DNA of 64,000 nucleotides from Sphagnum compactum (taxonomy: Eukaryota; Bryophyta; Sphagnopsida; Sphagnales): NCBI GenBank assembly GCA_965153455.1, contig OZ234494.1, forward strand, positions 24,366,001-24,430,000, read 5' to 3'. Shown piece after piece: positions 11,530-22,400 of the stretch (the stretch's first letter is position 1; the number at the start of each line of letters is the position of its first letter). Below the pieces are notes generated by a model that did no database searches, was not told the DNA's origin, and saw only the letters and a program-made list of their open reading frames with translations. A program made the position numbers and the translations under genes.

Positions 11530-14500
11530 CGTTAGTACCAGCGGTTTTTTTTTTTTTTTTTTTGGCAAATTTCTCAAGTAGGTCCATTTGGCGAGGATCC
11601 CCAGCATTAATTAGCATTAATGATGACGGTCCTACTCAGGCTATAGCATTTATAAAAAAAATAAATCTTGCTAAATATGGCGAATTTAGTGGCGAAACTC
11701 GACTTAGTTTGCTAATTTTTTGGACAAAAATTGTGAAATTCTTGATATCATAAAATTGGACAAAAAAAAACCCCCTGTCTTTTACTACATAGTTTCGTTC
11801 CTTCATGGCCTAATTTTTCTTTTACGTAGCTTTCATTTCTTTTACTTATGTGGGGGGCGGGGGTGACCCTCAAATCTACTCTAACTAGTCCAGAGGGGGG
11901 GGGGGTTACACGTGGCTCCTTTACAGGAATCCATGTGGAACTACCACGTGGACAGGGATGACTTGGGAGAGGGTCATGGTTGTAGCCCCAACTTGTATTT
12001 ATTTATTTAATGTCATTTAAAATAGTTATTTTATTTATGAAAATAAATTATTATGAACTTTTAGAAAGGATCTTTATAAAATTGACATATTAAATTATTA
12101 TTTCCATGGAAAAAGTTCATTTTCCATTGCATTTTTTCATTATGATTATTATTATTTTTTTGGGGCGGGGGGAGTAAAGGGTAGGACTATTAGGGAACTT
12201 TCATCCATTTATTAAGGATGTGGAAAATACTTGTTTAAATGAAAAAAAAAAGAACTCATTTAATCACTTTCATGTTCTTGTATGGATGAAAATTTCAAAT
12301 TTATTTTATTTCTTATATTATGTCAATTTCTTTATGTGCGTGTTTCAATCATGCAAATTTAGCTTCCATTTTGGGTTCTTCTTGGGGCATTTGGGCTAAC
12401 CGAAAAGGATTAGGGGTAGCCCCCGAGGAGTGAGTGTGTCACCCAACATAAGCACTAGAAAAAAATTATTGATTTTTTAATTATTAAAATAAAATAATTA
12501 CAATAAAATAATTTATGGGAATCATGAGAAAAAAGAAAAACAATAAAATAGAGGCAAGGCGTTCCCGCAAAATGAAACGCTCACCCCTTTTATGGAGGAG
12601 AAGTTCCACTTGATAATGTGCCCTCCAAATACACTAGAAATGTTGTGCCGGTGCGTTAAGCCAACGTTTTATGTATGAAGTAAAGCCATAACCCTTGGCT
12701 ATCACCTTTGGCATATGTGATTATTATTATTATATTATCATTATTATTATTTTGTCTATTATGTTTTTTCAATCTTTTTATTTCACAAAAGTATGAAAGT
12801 TTTGCAAAAAAAACATGGGATGATGATGTTATAGATCATCCTATGAGAAATGATGATTTTTTTTTGGTGGCAAATTTTTGTCATTTTGAGAAATTTTTTT
12901 TTGGAAAAAAAAATATTCCATCAAAATTTCATGTTTACGAAATCACCAAAACAAAAATGTATCATTTGGCAAATCACCAAAAACCATTGCCATTGCCTAC
13001 AATATAAAAATGTGCTTAAGATTTTCTACTTTCATAGTTTGAATATCCCCAAATTTGACTATATATATATATGTGGATGATCGCCCCTTAACCACCATCA
13101 CAAAATTCAAAAACAAAACATTAATGAGGATTGAGTTTTTTACATATCAAAACTTAGATTAAAAAAAAAGAAGTAGTTATGAAGCACATCAAATTATTTT
13201 ATTTTATTTTCACCATTTCAAAAGTAATATTGAATCAATTAAAATAAGATTCTTTGTGAAAGTGTTCATAAAACTTTGCTTGCACATGCAAGACTCCATT
13301 TATAAATTTTGAAAATCAATTTACATTGCATGTGAAATTATTCATAATTCGTAACTATCTAAATGGAATAATTGTCTGTTAAATATTGAACTAATTTGAA
13401 TTACACCAAAGCACTAAATTTACATTTCAAAACTATTATGAAATCCATGTAAAATCACATTATTAATAGTTATTAGTCATGTGCATCACGATCGATCATC
13501 TTTACTCATGGATGGCACATATGACTAAGATCATTCGTCTCTAGTTATCAACATGAATACATGACTAATGTAACTAAAAATTTAATCATATATTGACCCA
13601 ATTTCACCATTTCTAATTCAACATTGTAAGATCAAATTGATTTGTTGAAATTTTAAAATGATTATTACAATTTTACAAGCTTTTAGCATTAATGTATTGG
13701 TCAAACCATTTCGCACAATTTTGAAATTTTCAATGTGTGCACTTTTCAGTTGTGAGTTGTTTTATGTCAATACGATAAGTTTCAATATGTTATAGACATC
13801 AAACGTCCAATTGTGTTTGGTTGCATTTCACTTGCATCATAGAGTTATCTTTAAAATCATACCCTTATTTCATACTCTATTGATTTCATCTTTTCCTCTT
13901 TCTTGATATTCATAAAGTCCCAAAAAAAATTGACTAGAGGTCAAAGGGGGAAGTAAAATAATGTAAGATTCTTCCTTTAATTTGATGATTTGTTGGATTA
14001 TCTTATCATCTAAATATGATGATTTTAGATTTGTTTTCCTCATAAAATGACAACTTGCTCTATACCTTTGTCACCTTCTTGTTTTTCTTTCCTAAACAAT
14101 TTGAAAAAAATTGCCATATATTTTTCAATGCTCTAAAAAAAAAAAAAAATTTAAAACATCATAATTATACTAAGTTGTTAGACATCCTTCCTACATCTTA
14201 GAACGCTTGATTAAGATAAAATCAACATCTATGCATAACACATGTATGAAAGAAATCTAATTTAAAATGCAAGCAACACTTAAAATATATTATGCACAAA
14301 CCCACCAATTATGCAAATCCAATTTCACCCTTGAAAACCCATTTCCATAATTTGTTGATGCGGTCATGCAAGAATGATTGGTGCCTCCACTCTTCCTATT
14401 TGCATCCTCGATTATTTCATACCTAATTTTGAAAACAATGAGTTGCCAAGATTCTCATCACAAATAGAATAGTAGTCTGAAACTCATAGTAATCCTCTAT

Positions 14501-15300
14501 AAAGTCATGTTGATATGTACTATGTATCTTCTAATTTGTGAGTCTCACTATTCCTATGCACCTTTCTTCGATTGCATTAAGCTCTTGTATTGCTCATGAT
14601 TTGGGTAAGCAAAAAAGTGAACCCTAACAAAGAATAAGTCTCCTTCGGAACATGGTGACAACCCAACACCAACATTAATAAATTATATGACAATACATGG
14701 CGTCAAACCGACGTTGGAGGTATGGTGTTATATTGGTAGGTATTGATTCTTGTAATTGATGAATAAATTTGTATTAATTTGGGTTTTTGAATTTGTCATA
14801 GCTTTTCTATTATATCCATGGATGTGTTCAAAATTTTAAATTATCAGTTTTGGGATGTGTGTGTGTGTGTGTGTTTTTTTTTTGCCCAAGGGTCATTTTG
14901 GCCTTCTGGGCTTGGAACAAGCAAAAAAAAAAAAAAAACTCTTTGTTAACATACACCCAGCTTCTTCTAGTCATGCTTACAATGAATTTGGAGGTGGGGA
15001 GGAGGGGGGGGGGCACTGACAAGGTGAGACCAATGAGTCAGCTATTCATCTGTGCAGATATTTAGTTAGATTCCTATTCTACACACACTTGTGTGGTTAA
15101 GGAAAATTCTGACAACAAAAATTTCCAGCCCTGGATTTTGTGCTTTGGGATCTCATCAAGACCTACAAGAGCTATTGATAGACACAGCCTATGTGCTATT
15201 TTCCAGCTTAGAATTGCTACCTACTTAAATGCTGCAATGAAAGTTTGGCTGTATGATTGAACGAATCAATCACCTTCAATATTATTAACTCATCATAGAA
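11530..15300. other. AT-rich intergenic DNA, no gene seen
   Basis: Long AT-rich stretch with poly-T (about 11545-11563), G-runs near 11895, and a (GT)n microsatellite at about 14857-14873. Open frames here are short and low-complexity. I see no RNA gene or recognisable transposon domain. Confidence 0.55.
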
Positions 15301-15301
15301 G

Positions 15302-15488
15302 CAAGTAGCTAGCTAGCTAGCTAGCTTTCCATGGCTATAGCTGAGAAGAGCTTATGTACTATGTTGATAGTTGAAGAAATGGAAGGCTCCTTCACCCCAA
15401 GTAGCTAGCTAGCTTTCCATGGCTATGGCTGAGAAGAGCTTATGTACTATGTTGATAGTTGAAGAAATGAAAGGCTCCTTCACCCCTT
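15302..15488. repeat. 88-bp tandem duplication with (AGCT)n expansion
   Basis: Two copies offset by 88 bp contain 'TAGCTAGCTTTCCATGGCTAT' (shared from about 15320 and 15408) followed by 'GAGAAGAGCTTATGTACTAT' and 'GAAGGCTCCTTCACCCC'. The first copy carries a longer self-complementary AGCT run. Non-coding. Confidence 0.85.
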
Positions 15489-15499
15489 GATGCAACTTC

Positions 15500-16660
15500 T
15501 CGTTAGTTGCATGGAAATTCTATTCCTAATATTGGCTGTCACTATTTTTGGCCTGGACTAATAGCCCTTTCTAAAAACACCCCTACCTATTGTTAGCTCT
15601 ATTAAGTAACTGAAGCCCTCCTCCTTTGGTACTTGTCAGGGTTCTCATTGGTTGGCTCTTTGAAATATTTATTTTCAAAATTTGTTTGCCACCATTTTTG
15701 GTCTAGGTTAATACCCCACCCCATCCCCCCCTTTAGAGGATGGTTGCCTATTTGTTACTTGTATTATAGAACACCATTAGAGAGGCCTAGGCTAATACCC
15801 TTTCTTAAGAGTGCAGATAGGAAGACCCTAAATACCTCTAAATCTTAAGTGACATATGACATGATATTAATGTTAAAATAAGGTTAATAATTATTGTCAA
15901 TTAACATTATGTTTTTGAAAAAAGAAGATTTTGAAATCGAAACATTGGTAGTTTCCAAAAATGACAAATTAACTCCATATTTAGCATGCATCTTTGTTTT
16001 TTCTTTGTTTCTCTTCTCTTTTTTCAAATTTTTTTGGTAAGCGTAGAATAAATTGTAGTTTTAAAAGAATCAATAATAATTACTAAATTAACATCATGTT
16101 TGAAATAATGTTTAGTGATGATAACTTGCAATGTGATTTGTGAAACTTTGTCGATGTTAAAAGTGATGTTAGTTGCAATGTGATTCGTCACACTTTGCTA
16201 ATGTGAAGGTGATGTTAGTTGTAATGTGATTGGTGACACTTTGTTGATGTTAAGGTGATGTTAGTTGCAATGCGATTTGTGGCACTTTGTTGATATTAAG
16301 GTGATGGTAGTTGCAATGCAATTTGTGGCACTTTGTTGATGTTAAGGTGATGTTAGTTGCAATGCGATTTGTGGCACTTTGTTGATGTTAAGTTGATGTT
16401 AGTTGCACACCGTTAGGCTAATATCAAGTGCGGTCGCACTTTTAGTGGATCTCATAAGTGGACACCTATTTGTTACTTGTATTAAGAAACTGAGCTAAGT
16501 CCTGAGTGCTTGTTGTGTTGTCTCATTGACTCTATGGAATGAGCCAAATTTGTATTCCTAAAATTGTTAGTCACCATTCTTGGCCTGGGCTGATAGCTAA
16601 TAGGTAATCCCTTTCCCTAAGAGGAGAGTGGGTGTTGGGTACCTAGTACTTCAAGTGCGA
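15500..16660. repeat. diverged intergenic repeats flanking a 46-bp array
   Basis: Segments at about 15510-15625, 15640-15830 and 16440-16650 share phrases such as 'CCTATTTGTTACTTGTATTA', 'CACCATT(T)TTGG(C/T)CT' and 'AATACCCTTTC'. They look like old copies of one element. No coding region was recognised. Confidence 0.5.
16108..16412. repeat. 46-bp tandem array, about 6 copies
   Basis: The unit 'GATGTTAGTTGCAATG' + 'TGATTTGTGGCACTTTGTT' recurs with landmarks at 16175, 16221, 16267, 16313 and 16359, a period of 46 bp. Copies are diverged at several positions. The period is not a multiple of three. Confidence 0.9.
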
Positions 16661-17256
16661 AGAAAGAAATTAGCTCAATAATCAATCAACTCTCTCTCTC
16701 TCTCTCTCTCAGTAGCTTCAAAACACAAGTTGGAATTCTTATTTACTGGTATATATTTTCTCTTGTGTGTGTAGTCCAATGCTAGACTGGAATTGGGTTG
16801 TTTGGAGAAGAGGAGGAGGAGGAGGATGATGATGATGATGATGAAGTCAGGTTTTTGATGCAAAAAACTGTGCTACCCACTACCCATGTTTGTTCTCAAG
16901 TGTGCTGCTGGAGGAGGAGGAGGAGGAGGAGGAGGGTGAAGTCAAGCTTTTGATGCCAAAAATATTTTAAAAAAAACTTCAGCTACTACCCATTTTTGTT
17001 GTTTCTCTTAAATCTTTCTCTCAATTTCTTGTGCAAACTCCATTGAACCTCGAAAAGATAGCCCCCCACCATCTTCTCCATTCTTCTCAAAAGTTTTGTG
17101 AGAAAGTTTTGAATTTTGGTTTTGCAATTCCAAGTCCGAAGTCCAAACCTCAAAGATACACACACCCATCTTCTCCAATTCCTATCAAAAGTTTGTGGAA
17201 AAAAGTTTTTGAATTTGGAGGAACTCGAGTCCAAAACTGTCCAGATTTGCAGTTTC

Positions 17257-17314
<58 letters not shown>

Positions 17315-17346
17315 GCACAGAAAGTTCCTGTTCCGATTTTGGAGCA
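16661..17346 (+). promoter_or_regulatory. 5' flank of the thioredoxin-like gene with microsatellites
   Basis: Contains (CT)n near 16690-16710, two blocks of (GGA)n, one with (GAT)n (about 16813-16845 and 16910-16934), a roughly 100-bp duplication (about 17066-17260, 'CATCTTCTCCA' to 'AAGTTTTTGAATTTGG'), and a compound (GA)n(CA)n at 17258-17313. The compound microsatellite ends about 33 nt before the start codon and so is probably in the 5' UTR. Confidence 0.55.
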
Positions 17347-19452
17347 ATGGTGGGTCAAGTAGTGAAGAGCATGGGGAGTAGTTTCAGTACAAGTTCGACG
17401 TCTTGTTTTGTTGCTGCGGCGCAGAGAAGAGTCCTCTCATCGAAAATGGTAACAGGGCTCGGGTTTGGGTCTCTGAGAGAGATGACATTGGGTTGTTGTT
17501 GGTCTTTGTCTCTTTGCAACGGCCCCCGAGAACTGCAAATGAGAAGAAGATTGGGACTGAGTAGAGAATTCCGCGAGAAGAGCTGCACTTGGGGAGTACG
17601 CATGTTCTCTCATACGGAGGAGCCTGGTGAGGGAAATATTACCATCGTTGAAGACTGTGAGTGATAAAATCTTTCTATGTTTTTTGCACACTCTCTTTTT
17701 TAGGGTTTTTCTCATCATGTTTTTCCAAATCCTTTTTTCTTTTGCAATTGCTGCTCTCAACTTGACATGGGTAAATTTTGAGTTGCTAGATTCAGCTTTT
17801 CAAGAGCACTTTGTTCATTGACAGACAAGCTTGAACTTCTTCAAAATCCTTCAAGTAAATCCAGTGAACTTTCTGTGTTTTTTCCACACTCTTTTTTAGG
17901 GTTTTTCTCATCATGTTTTCCAAAGGCTTTTCTTCTTTTGCAATTGCTGCTCTCAACTTTGACATGGGTAACTTTTGAGTTGCTAAATTCAGTTTTTCAA
18001 GGGCACTGTGTTCATTGACAGACAAGCTTGAACTTCTTCAAATCCCTTCAAGCAAATGCAGTCAAGTGTTTCATCAGTTTGTGTTTCTTGGACATGTCAG
18101 GAAGTTAGTTTGCAGCAGCTCCTAATTTGGGTTTTGTAGCTTTGTTTTCTACATCAGCAGCAGCTTCTTGCTACAATTGCTGTAACCAGTTCTATGTCTT
18201 GTGGCTGTTTACATAGGTAACCTGTTTCAAACAAATCTCAGAGTGCCATGCAAAAATCTTACTGTGACATCTTCTTACTGATGGAAACCTAAAAATTCTT
18301 CCTGGTTTCTCTTGAAAACAGCGGAGATGATCGACCGATTCTTGCAAGAAGCTGGGGACAGCTTGGTGTAATTTCTTACCTGTAATTCTCAATTTTTGTA
18401 ATCCTCAATTGTAAGATGTTGGTCTCAGCAGGCTTTTGGATAGCAGTAGCAGGGACATTTACTTCTTCAAGATGGGAAAATTAGGCTCTGAATAAAGCTT
18501 GTGCAACAAGAATTAGGGTTTATAAATTCTTGTACATAGTTATTTGCTGCTCTTGGGATCCCTTGCATTCAAAAGTCCATTTGAGATATTCAACCAATCT
18601 TCTTTGTCTCTCAAAGAAGTTTCATGGTATGTGACTGATTGCATTTGGCACTATTCTGTTGCGGTGTTGGAACCATTTCTGCTGCTAGCTTATATCACAA
18701 CTAGTTTGCTTCTGCAGTGTACCTATGGGGAAGAATCATGAGGCATGAAACGGAATTATACACACAAAAATAATAATAACCCTTTTGGAAAATGAGATTG
18801 TGTGTGATCATTTTTGGTGCCAGGTGGTTCTTGAGATCTCAACCAAAACGTGCGGACCTTGTAGGAGGATTTATCCCATGGTGGTGCAGCTGAGTATTGA
18901 GTATCCAGATGTGATTTTTCTGAAAATCAATGGTGACAGGAGTATCAACACAAGCAGGGTAAGAAGTCCACAGAGCTTTTTCCTTTGTCTTGCTACAATG
19001 GTTGTACTTTCAAGTGTCGAATGTCAGCTACAACAATCAGTCAATTATCATTATTGCCACTCTTGGCTTTTGTCTATAGGTGATCCTTGATTATATTATT
19101 GTTATGTGCAATCGATGCCATGGTGTTATTCTATATTTCATGGTCTTTGATTGTTCAATCATGTGTTTGTTGTATGATAGGGTTGTGCTTTGAACAACTT
19201 TGTCTCATTTTGAGTACTACCCAAAGGTACATAAAGCTGTAACACATTGTGGGGAAGCTAATAAGTTATCATTTTCTGTGGTGGGGATGAATGTAGGCAT
19301 TGATGAAAAAGTGGGGTGTAGGAGCTGTGCCCACCTTCCGGTTTTTCCGACATGGTGAACTTGTACACTCTCAGACTGGAGCTAAACTGGATGTCCTCAA
19401 GACCCACCTTGCACATCACTATAATAAAACCATCAAGACGCAACAAATGTGA
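17347..19452 (+). CDS. thioredoxin-like 4, plastid-targeted (CGPC active site)
   Basis: Exons: 17347-17656, 18322-18365 (44 nt), 18824-18958 and 19297-19452; all introns are GT-AG, phases 1, 0 and 0, giving 214 residues. The core has the 'LEISTKTCGPC' block typical of plant thioredoxin-like 4, with the redox pair Cys128 and Cys131 in CGPC, and a cis-proline site at Pro175 (GAVPTF). Thioredoxins reduce or oxidise target disulfides. This family is annotated as chloroplastic, and its clients are poorly known. The first roughly 95 residues are rich in Ser, Arg and hydroxylated residues with few acids, which fits a transit peptide. The ATG at 17347 is the first in frame; Met9 and Met34 are alternatives. 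The tiny exon 2 is supported by restoring 'EMIDRFLQEAG' in the correct phase before the active-site exon. Intron 1 carries a 197-bp tandem duplication. Confidence 0.9.
17672..18065. repeat. 197-bp tandem duplication in intron 1 of the thioredoxin-like gene
   Basis: Copies at about 17672-17868 and 17869-18065. Landmarks such as 'ACAGACAAGCTTGAACTTCT' (17821 and 18018) and 'TTTTTAGGGTTTTTCTCATC' are offset by exactly 197 bp. Both copies lie inside the intron, between exon 1 (ends 17656) and exon 2 (starts 18322). Confidence 0.92.
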
Positions 19453-20510
19453 TAACATAAATCTGCTCATTTTCTTTGCATGTTCAAATGATTTGAAGCA
19501 TTTGCAAAAAAACTGCACAACAAATTTGCATCTTTGATTGGTTCTTGTGTTTGTTATCCTGGTTGAGCAAATGGAGAGAAAACACAGAAAAGAGAGTGGA
19601 TTATGGTGCACGCACCTCCAGCTAGCACAGATATTTCTTTTGCTGTATGGTATTGTAATTTGTGCCCTCTGGACTCTCACAAGGAACTAGGGAGTCAAAC
19701 TGTGCCTCCATAAAGATAGATTTGTCAACTTCAAATTTGCAAGGGATGTGGGGATTTGTCAGCTTGGTACTGACCCACCAAGGCCAGTAAAACTTTGGTT
19801 TTGGTGACAATTCTAAGTACGGTTCCTTTGTACAAGTGAAATTCTTGCAGTCTACGGCCTGCTGGTGGGGGCCAAGGGAACATCAGTGCTTATCCTTGGA
19901 AGCCATCTTCCTAACCAAACATTGGTACATGAGTCCTTTGAAGCAGTGAGGTGTCATTTCCTTTGCATCAATTTGCATGCTAAGTCAGGATATCAGAGAT
20001 CTTCGCAGCTTGTGCAACCTCATCCACAAATGCAACTGGAAAATGGATTTCCATATCATTTTGATTCTTGGTTCAACTCTCTTTTTTTATTAGTTTTGTA
20101 CTAGTCTTCACTTCTAACTGTGACAAGCAACTAACAACTTACACATGCAATCACAAGAAATGAGTTTTGAGTTTGCTTTCACTGGGCAGAAACTGGTTGA
20201 ATTTAAAGCAGTTGATAGAATGACAAGAAGTTTGTGTTTGGTTGCTGATTTTAGAAAGAGAGTTAAGGGAAGGACCAGAGCAGTGTTGTGCACTTCTGTG
20301 ATTTTGTGGATACATTCTGGTGCCGGTTTTCTGAAAATTTTCAGAATTACACAACCTCTGGTTCTGATTTTTGTGAAAGTTTTAGAACCTCCAAAACTTT
20401 TCAAAAATCTGGCAGTTGTCATGAAAGAACTGGCAAAGAACCAGGACAAAGATCTAATGTTTAGAACAAAAAATACGCAAGGCAAAAAAATTAGATTAGT
20501 CTACTTTCAA
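19453..20510. other. 3' flank of the thioredoxin-like gene, no further gene seen
   Basis: Includes the likely 3' UTR. Overlapping open frames on both strands at 20114-20528 (123-127 codons) have no recognisable motif and mirror each other, so I do not call either. Confidence 0.5.
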
Positions 20511-20511
20511 T

Positions 20512-22020
20512 TAACCTCTCTTAAATGAGTTTTCAAACTCATTTAATTCCTTCTTTAAGTTAACTTCAGAATCTATCAAACTAGAAGGAGCTTTTCAATC
20601 AACTCTTACATCGTTTAGTCAATTCTTACTCACAAAGCTCAACTTCTCAAAGTTATCAAATTGTAATTGGTTTCTCCTCAAATTGGATAGTATGTTGAAA
20701 AGGGAAAAGATTTCTTAATTTCAATTTGAGAATTGAAAATCCCCAATATTTGTTGAATTAAAAAACAAACAAATTGGGAACATATATTCGTGCTTTTTTC
20801 ACCACTCTAAAAAGCTATATGATGTTTTTTACATTCACTTGATATTTTCGAAATATTGATCAATTAACATAATTTTTAATAAGTTTAGTAGTGCTTGCTA
20901 TCATCTCAAAGATGTTTTAAGTTGTTATCTTCATCATTTCTATCCATAAGAACTCTCAATTTTGAACAATGGATGCAAATGATTTCAAAAGGCATATAAA
21001 ACAAGGATCCTCTATCATATTCTTTAACTATGGTTGGCATCCCTTACTCATAACTAACAAAAGAAGAAATCAATCTTAAATTTTGAATCTAAGGTTTAAC
21101 ATCAAGGATAACATATTGTGAGTTTTCTCATCATATTTTATATTTTGTCAAGAAAGAAAGCGTCAATGACCCCCACAAACTTCTTTTTTTATGTTCATTG
21201 CAAGAATTAACAATTTGATATCCAAACTTGGATCATCATCAATCAAAGTATGCAAAATAAGAGGACATTTCATTGCTTCTTTTAGTTTAAGGCTCATGGA
21301 TATGGTTACATGCAAGGCATCATCCAATAAACAATGATTTTTAAATTGGTTTAATACATTTGTAGTGACAAAAGGAGACAAAATGTTTAGAATAATTTGT
21401 GATACATGCCATGTGAAAGGAAGGGGTACATGGCTAGTGACCTTAAGATCAATCTACTTGTTGTAATAAAAAGCAATGGCTTTTTGAAATTGAAGAAATT
21501 GTTGAAACATGATCACTTGTCAACCTACAGAAATCAAGTCTCCAATCATAAGTCAAAATCTTATACAACATTTGAAACAATAAAAATGTAAAAAACTAAA
21601 ATAAAATAACCTGCATCTTACTTTGTTTTGACTAGTGTGTTCAATTTTTTGGGTTTCAAACTTGCAATAATGCAAGCTTTCATGCATTCTTGTTGTTTTT
21701 TCCTTGACTTTTTAAGCCATGTTATACATTTTTGCACATCCGTTTAATAGATTTGACCAAAACACATTTCAAGCCCTTACACTCTTTTTTTAATAGTTGC
21801 ATATTGTAAGTCTTATAGAAGGCATGTGCAAAATATGTGCCTTGAAAATTTTCCACCACACCCATTTCATAATCCATTTCAAAATAGTTGTCATGGTATC
21901 CAAATTTGACTTCTCACTTTTGACATAAGCAAAAAAATTCTTTATAAATCCACATTGTTATAAAAGGTGTTGCAAATTTCTTGCTAATGTTTGCCATAAT
22001 GCTTCAAACAAACCAATTGT
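20512..22020 (-). pseudogene. decayed hAT-like transposase, central to C-terminal (dimerisation) part
   Basis: On the minus strand several blocks, separated by stops and frameshifts, follow the order expected of a plant hAT-like transposase. They are: 'LQHLL*QCGFIKNFF' and 'VKSEKSNLDTMTT' (about 21870-21980); 'KCITWLKKSRKKQQE' (about 21690-21730); 'KPKKLNTLVKTK' (about 21620-21660); a long open block 'LLDDALHVTISMSLK' to 'LIDDDPSLDIKLLILAMN' (21163-21381); 'THNMLSLMLNLRFK' (about 21080-21120); and a C-terminal block containing 'EIFSLFNILSNLRR' (about 20650-20720) and ending 'KKELNEFENSFKR' (about 20530). The last block corresponds to the hAT C-terminal dimerisation region. It looks like a different hAT subtype from the copy at 8.7-9.9 kb. 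Recognition is from memory of related plant proteins. Confidence 0.62.
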
Positions 22021-22021
22021 A

Positions 22022-22400
22022 ATGTGTTTTGGCACCCAATTTCTCCAAATAAATTCACTACCAATGTGGTTGAGCCTCTCCCATCCTTTAGCCCTTGGTT
22101 TTTCACATTGCATTTGTGGTCAACTTTTGAACCTTATGGGGATCCACCTTCTTCGTTGCACCCATGGTGAGGAAAGGACGGCTTCCCATGATGTTATGTG
22201 GGATGCCTTTACATATATTGCAAGGGATGTGAAATTTCACATTGTACATTAATAGACCCACGTTCTTTCATCACTTATTTTTCAGTTTATGTGTTAGTGG
22301 GTCAACATTGTGATTTCGATGGATGGCGTCTAGATGTTGGTTGACGTTGTCATCGTTGACCCCATTCAAACATACAGTTAACCATTGTAGTCACATTCTT
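22022..22400 (+). pseudogene. decayed retroelement coding fragment (region C-terminal to reverse transcriptase)
   Basis: One plus-strand frame, open from 22022 to 22249 and then broken by stops, contains 'GIHLLRCTHGEERTASHD' followed by 'THVLSS', 'WVNIVISMDGV*MLVDVV' and 'VDPI' in the same frame up to about 22370. I recall this block, with consensus [HY]LLRC..G.ERTATHD...VDIV....G...L.DVV..DP, as common in plant genomes downstream of non-LTR-type reverse transcriptase domains. Several stops stand where Gln or Arg is expected, which suggests C-to-T decay. No reverse transcriptase domain is visible nearby. Its edge abuts the decayed hAT-like element. Confidence 0.5.

Noticed and set aside
18544-18741. 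Frame ending 'LLLQCTYGEES', faintly like the retroelement block at 22.1 kb
   Set aside because: The resemblance covers about ten residues only and lies within the thioredoxin-like gene's intron 2; no further blocks follow.
20114-20528. Overlapping 123-127 codon frames on both strands
   Set aside because: Mirror frames in AT-rich DNA without motifs; no start context or splice structure favours either.
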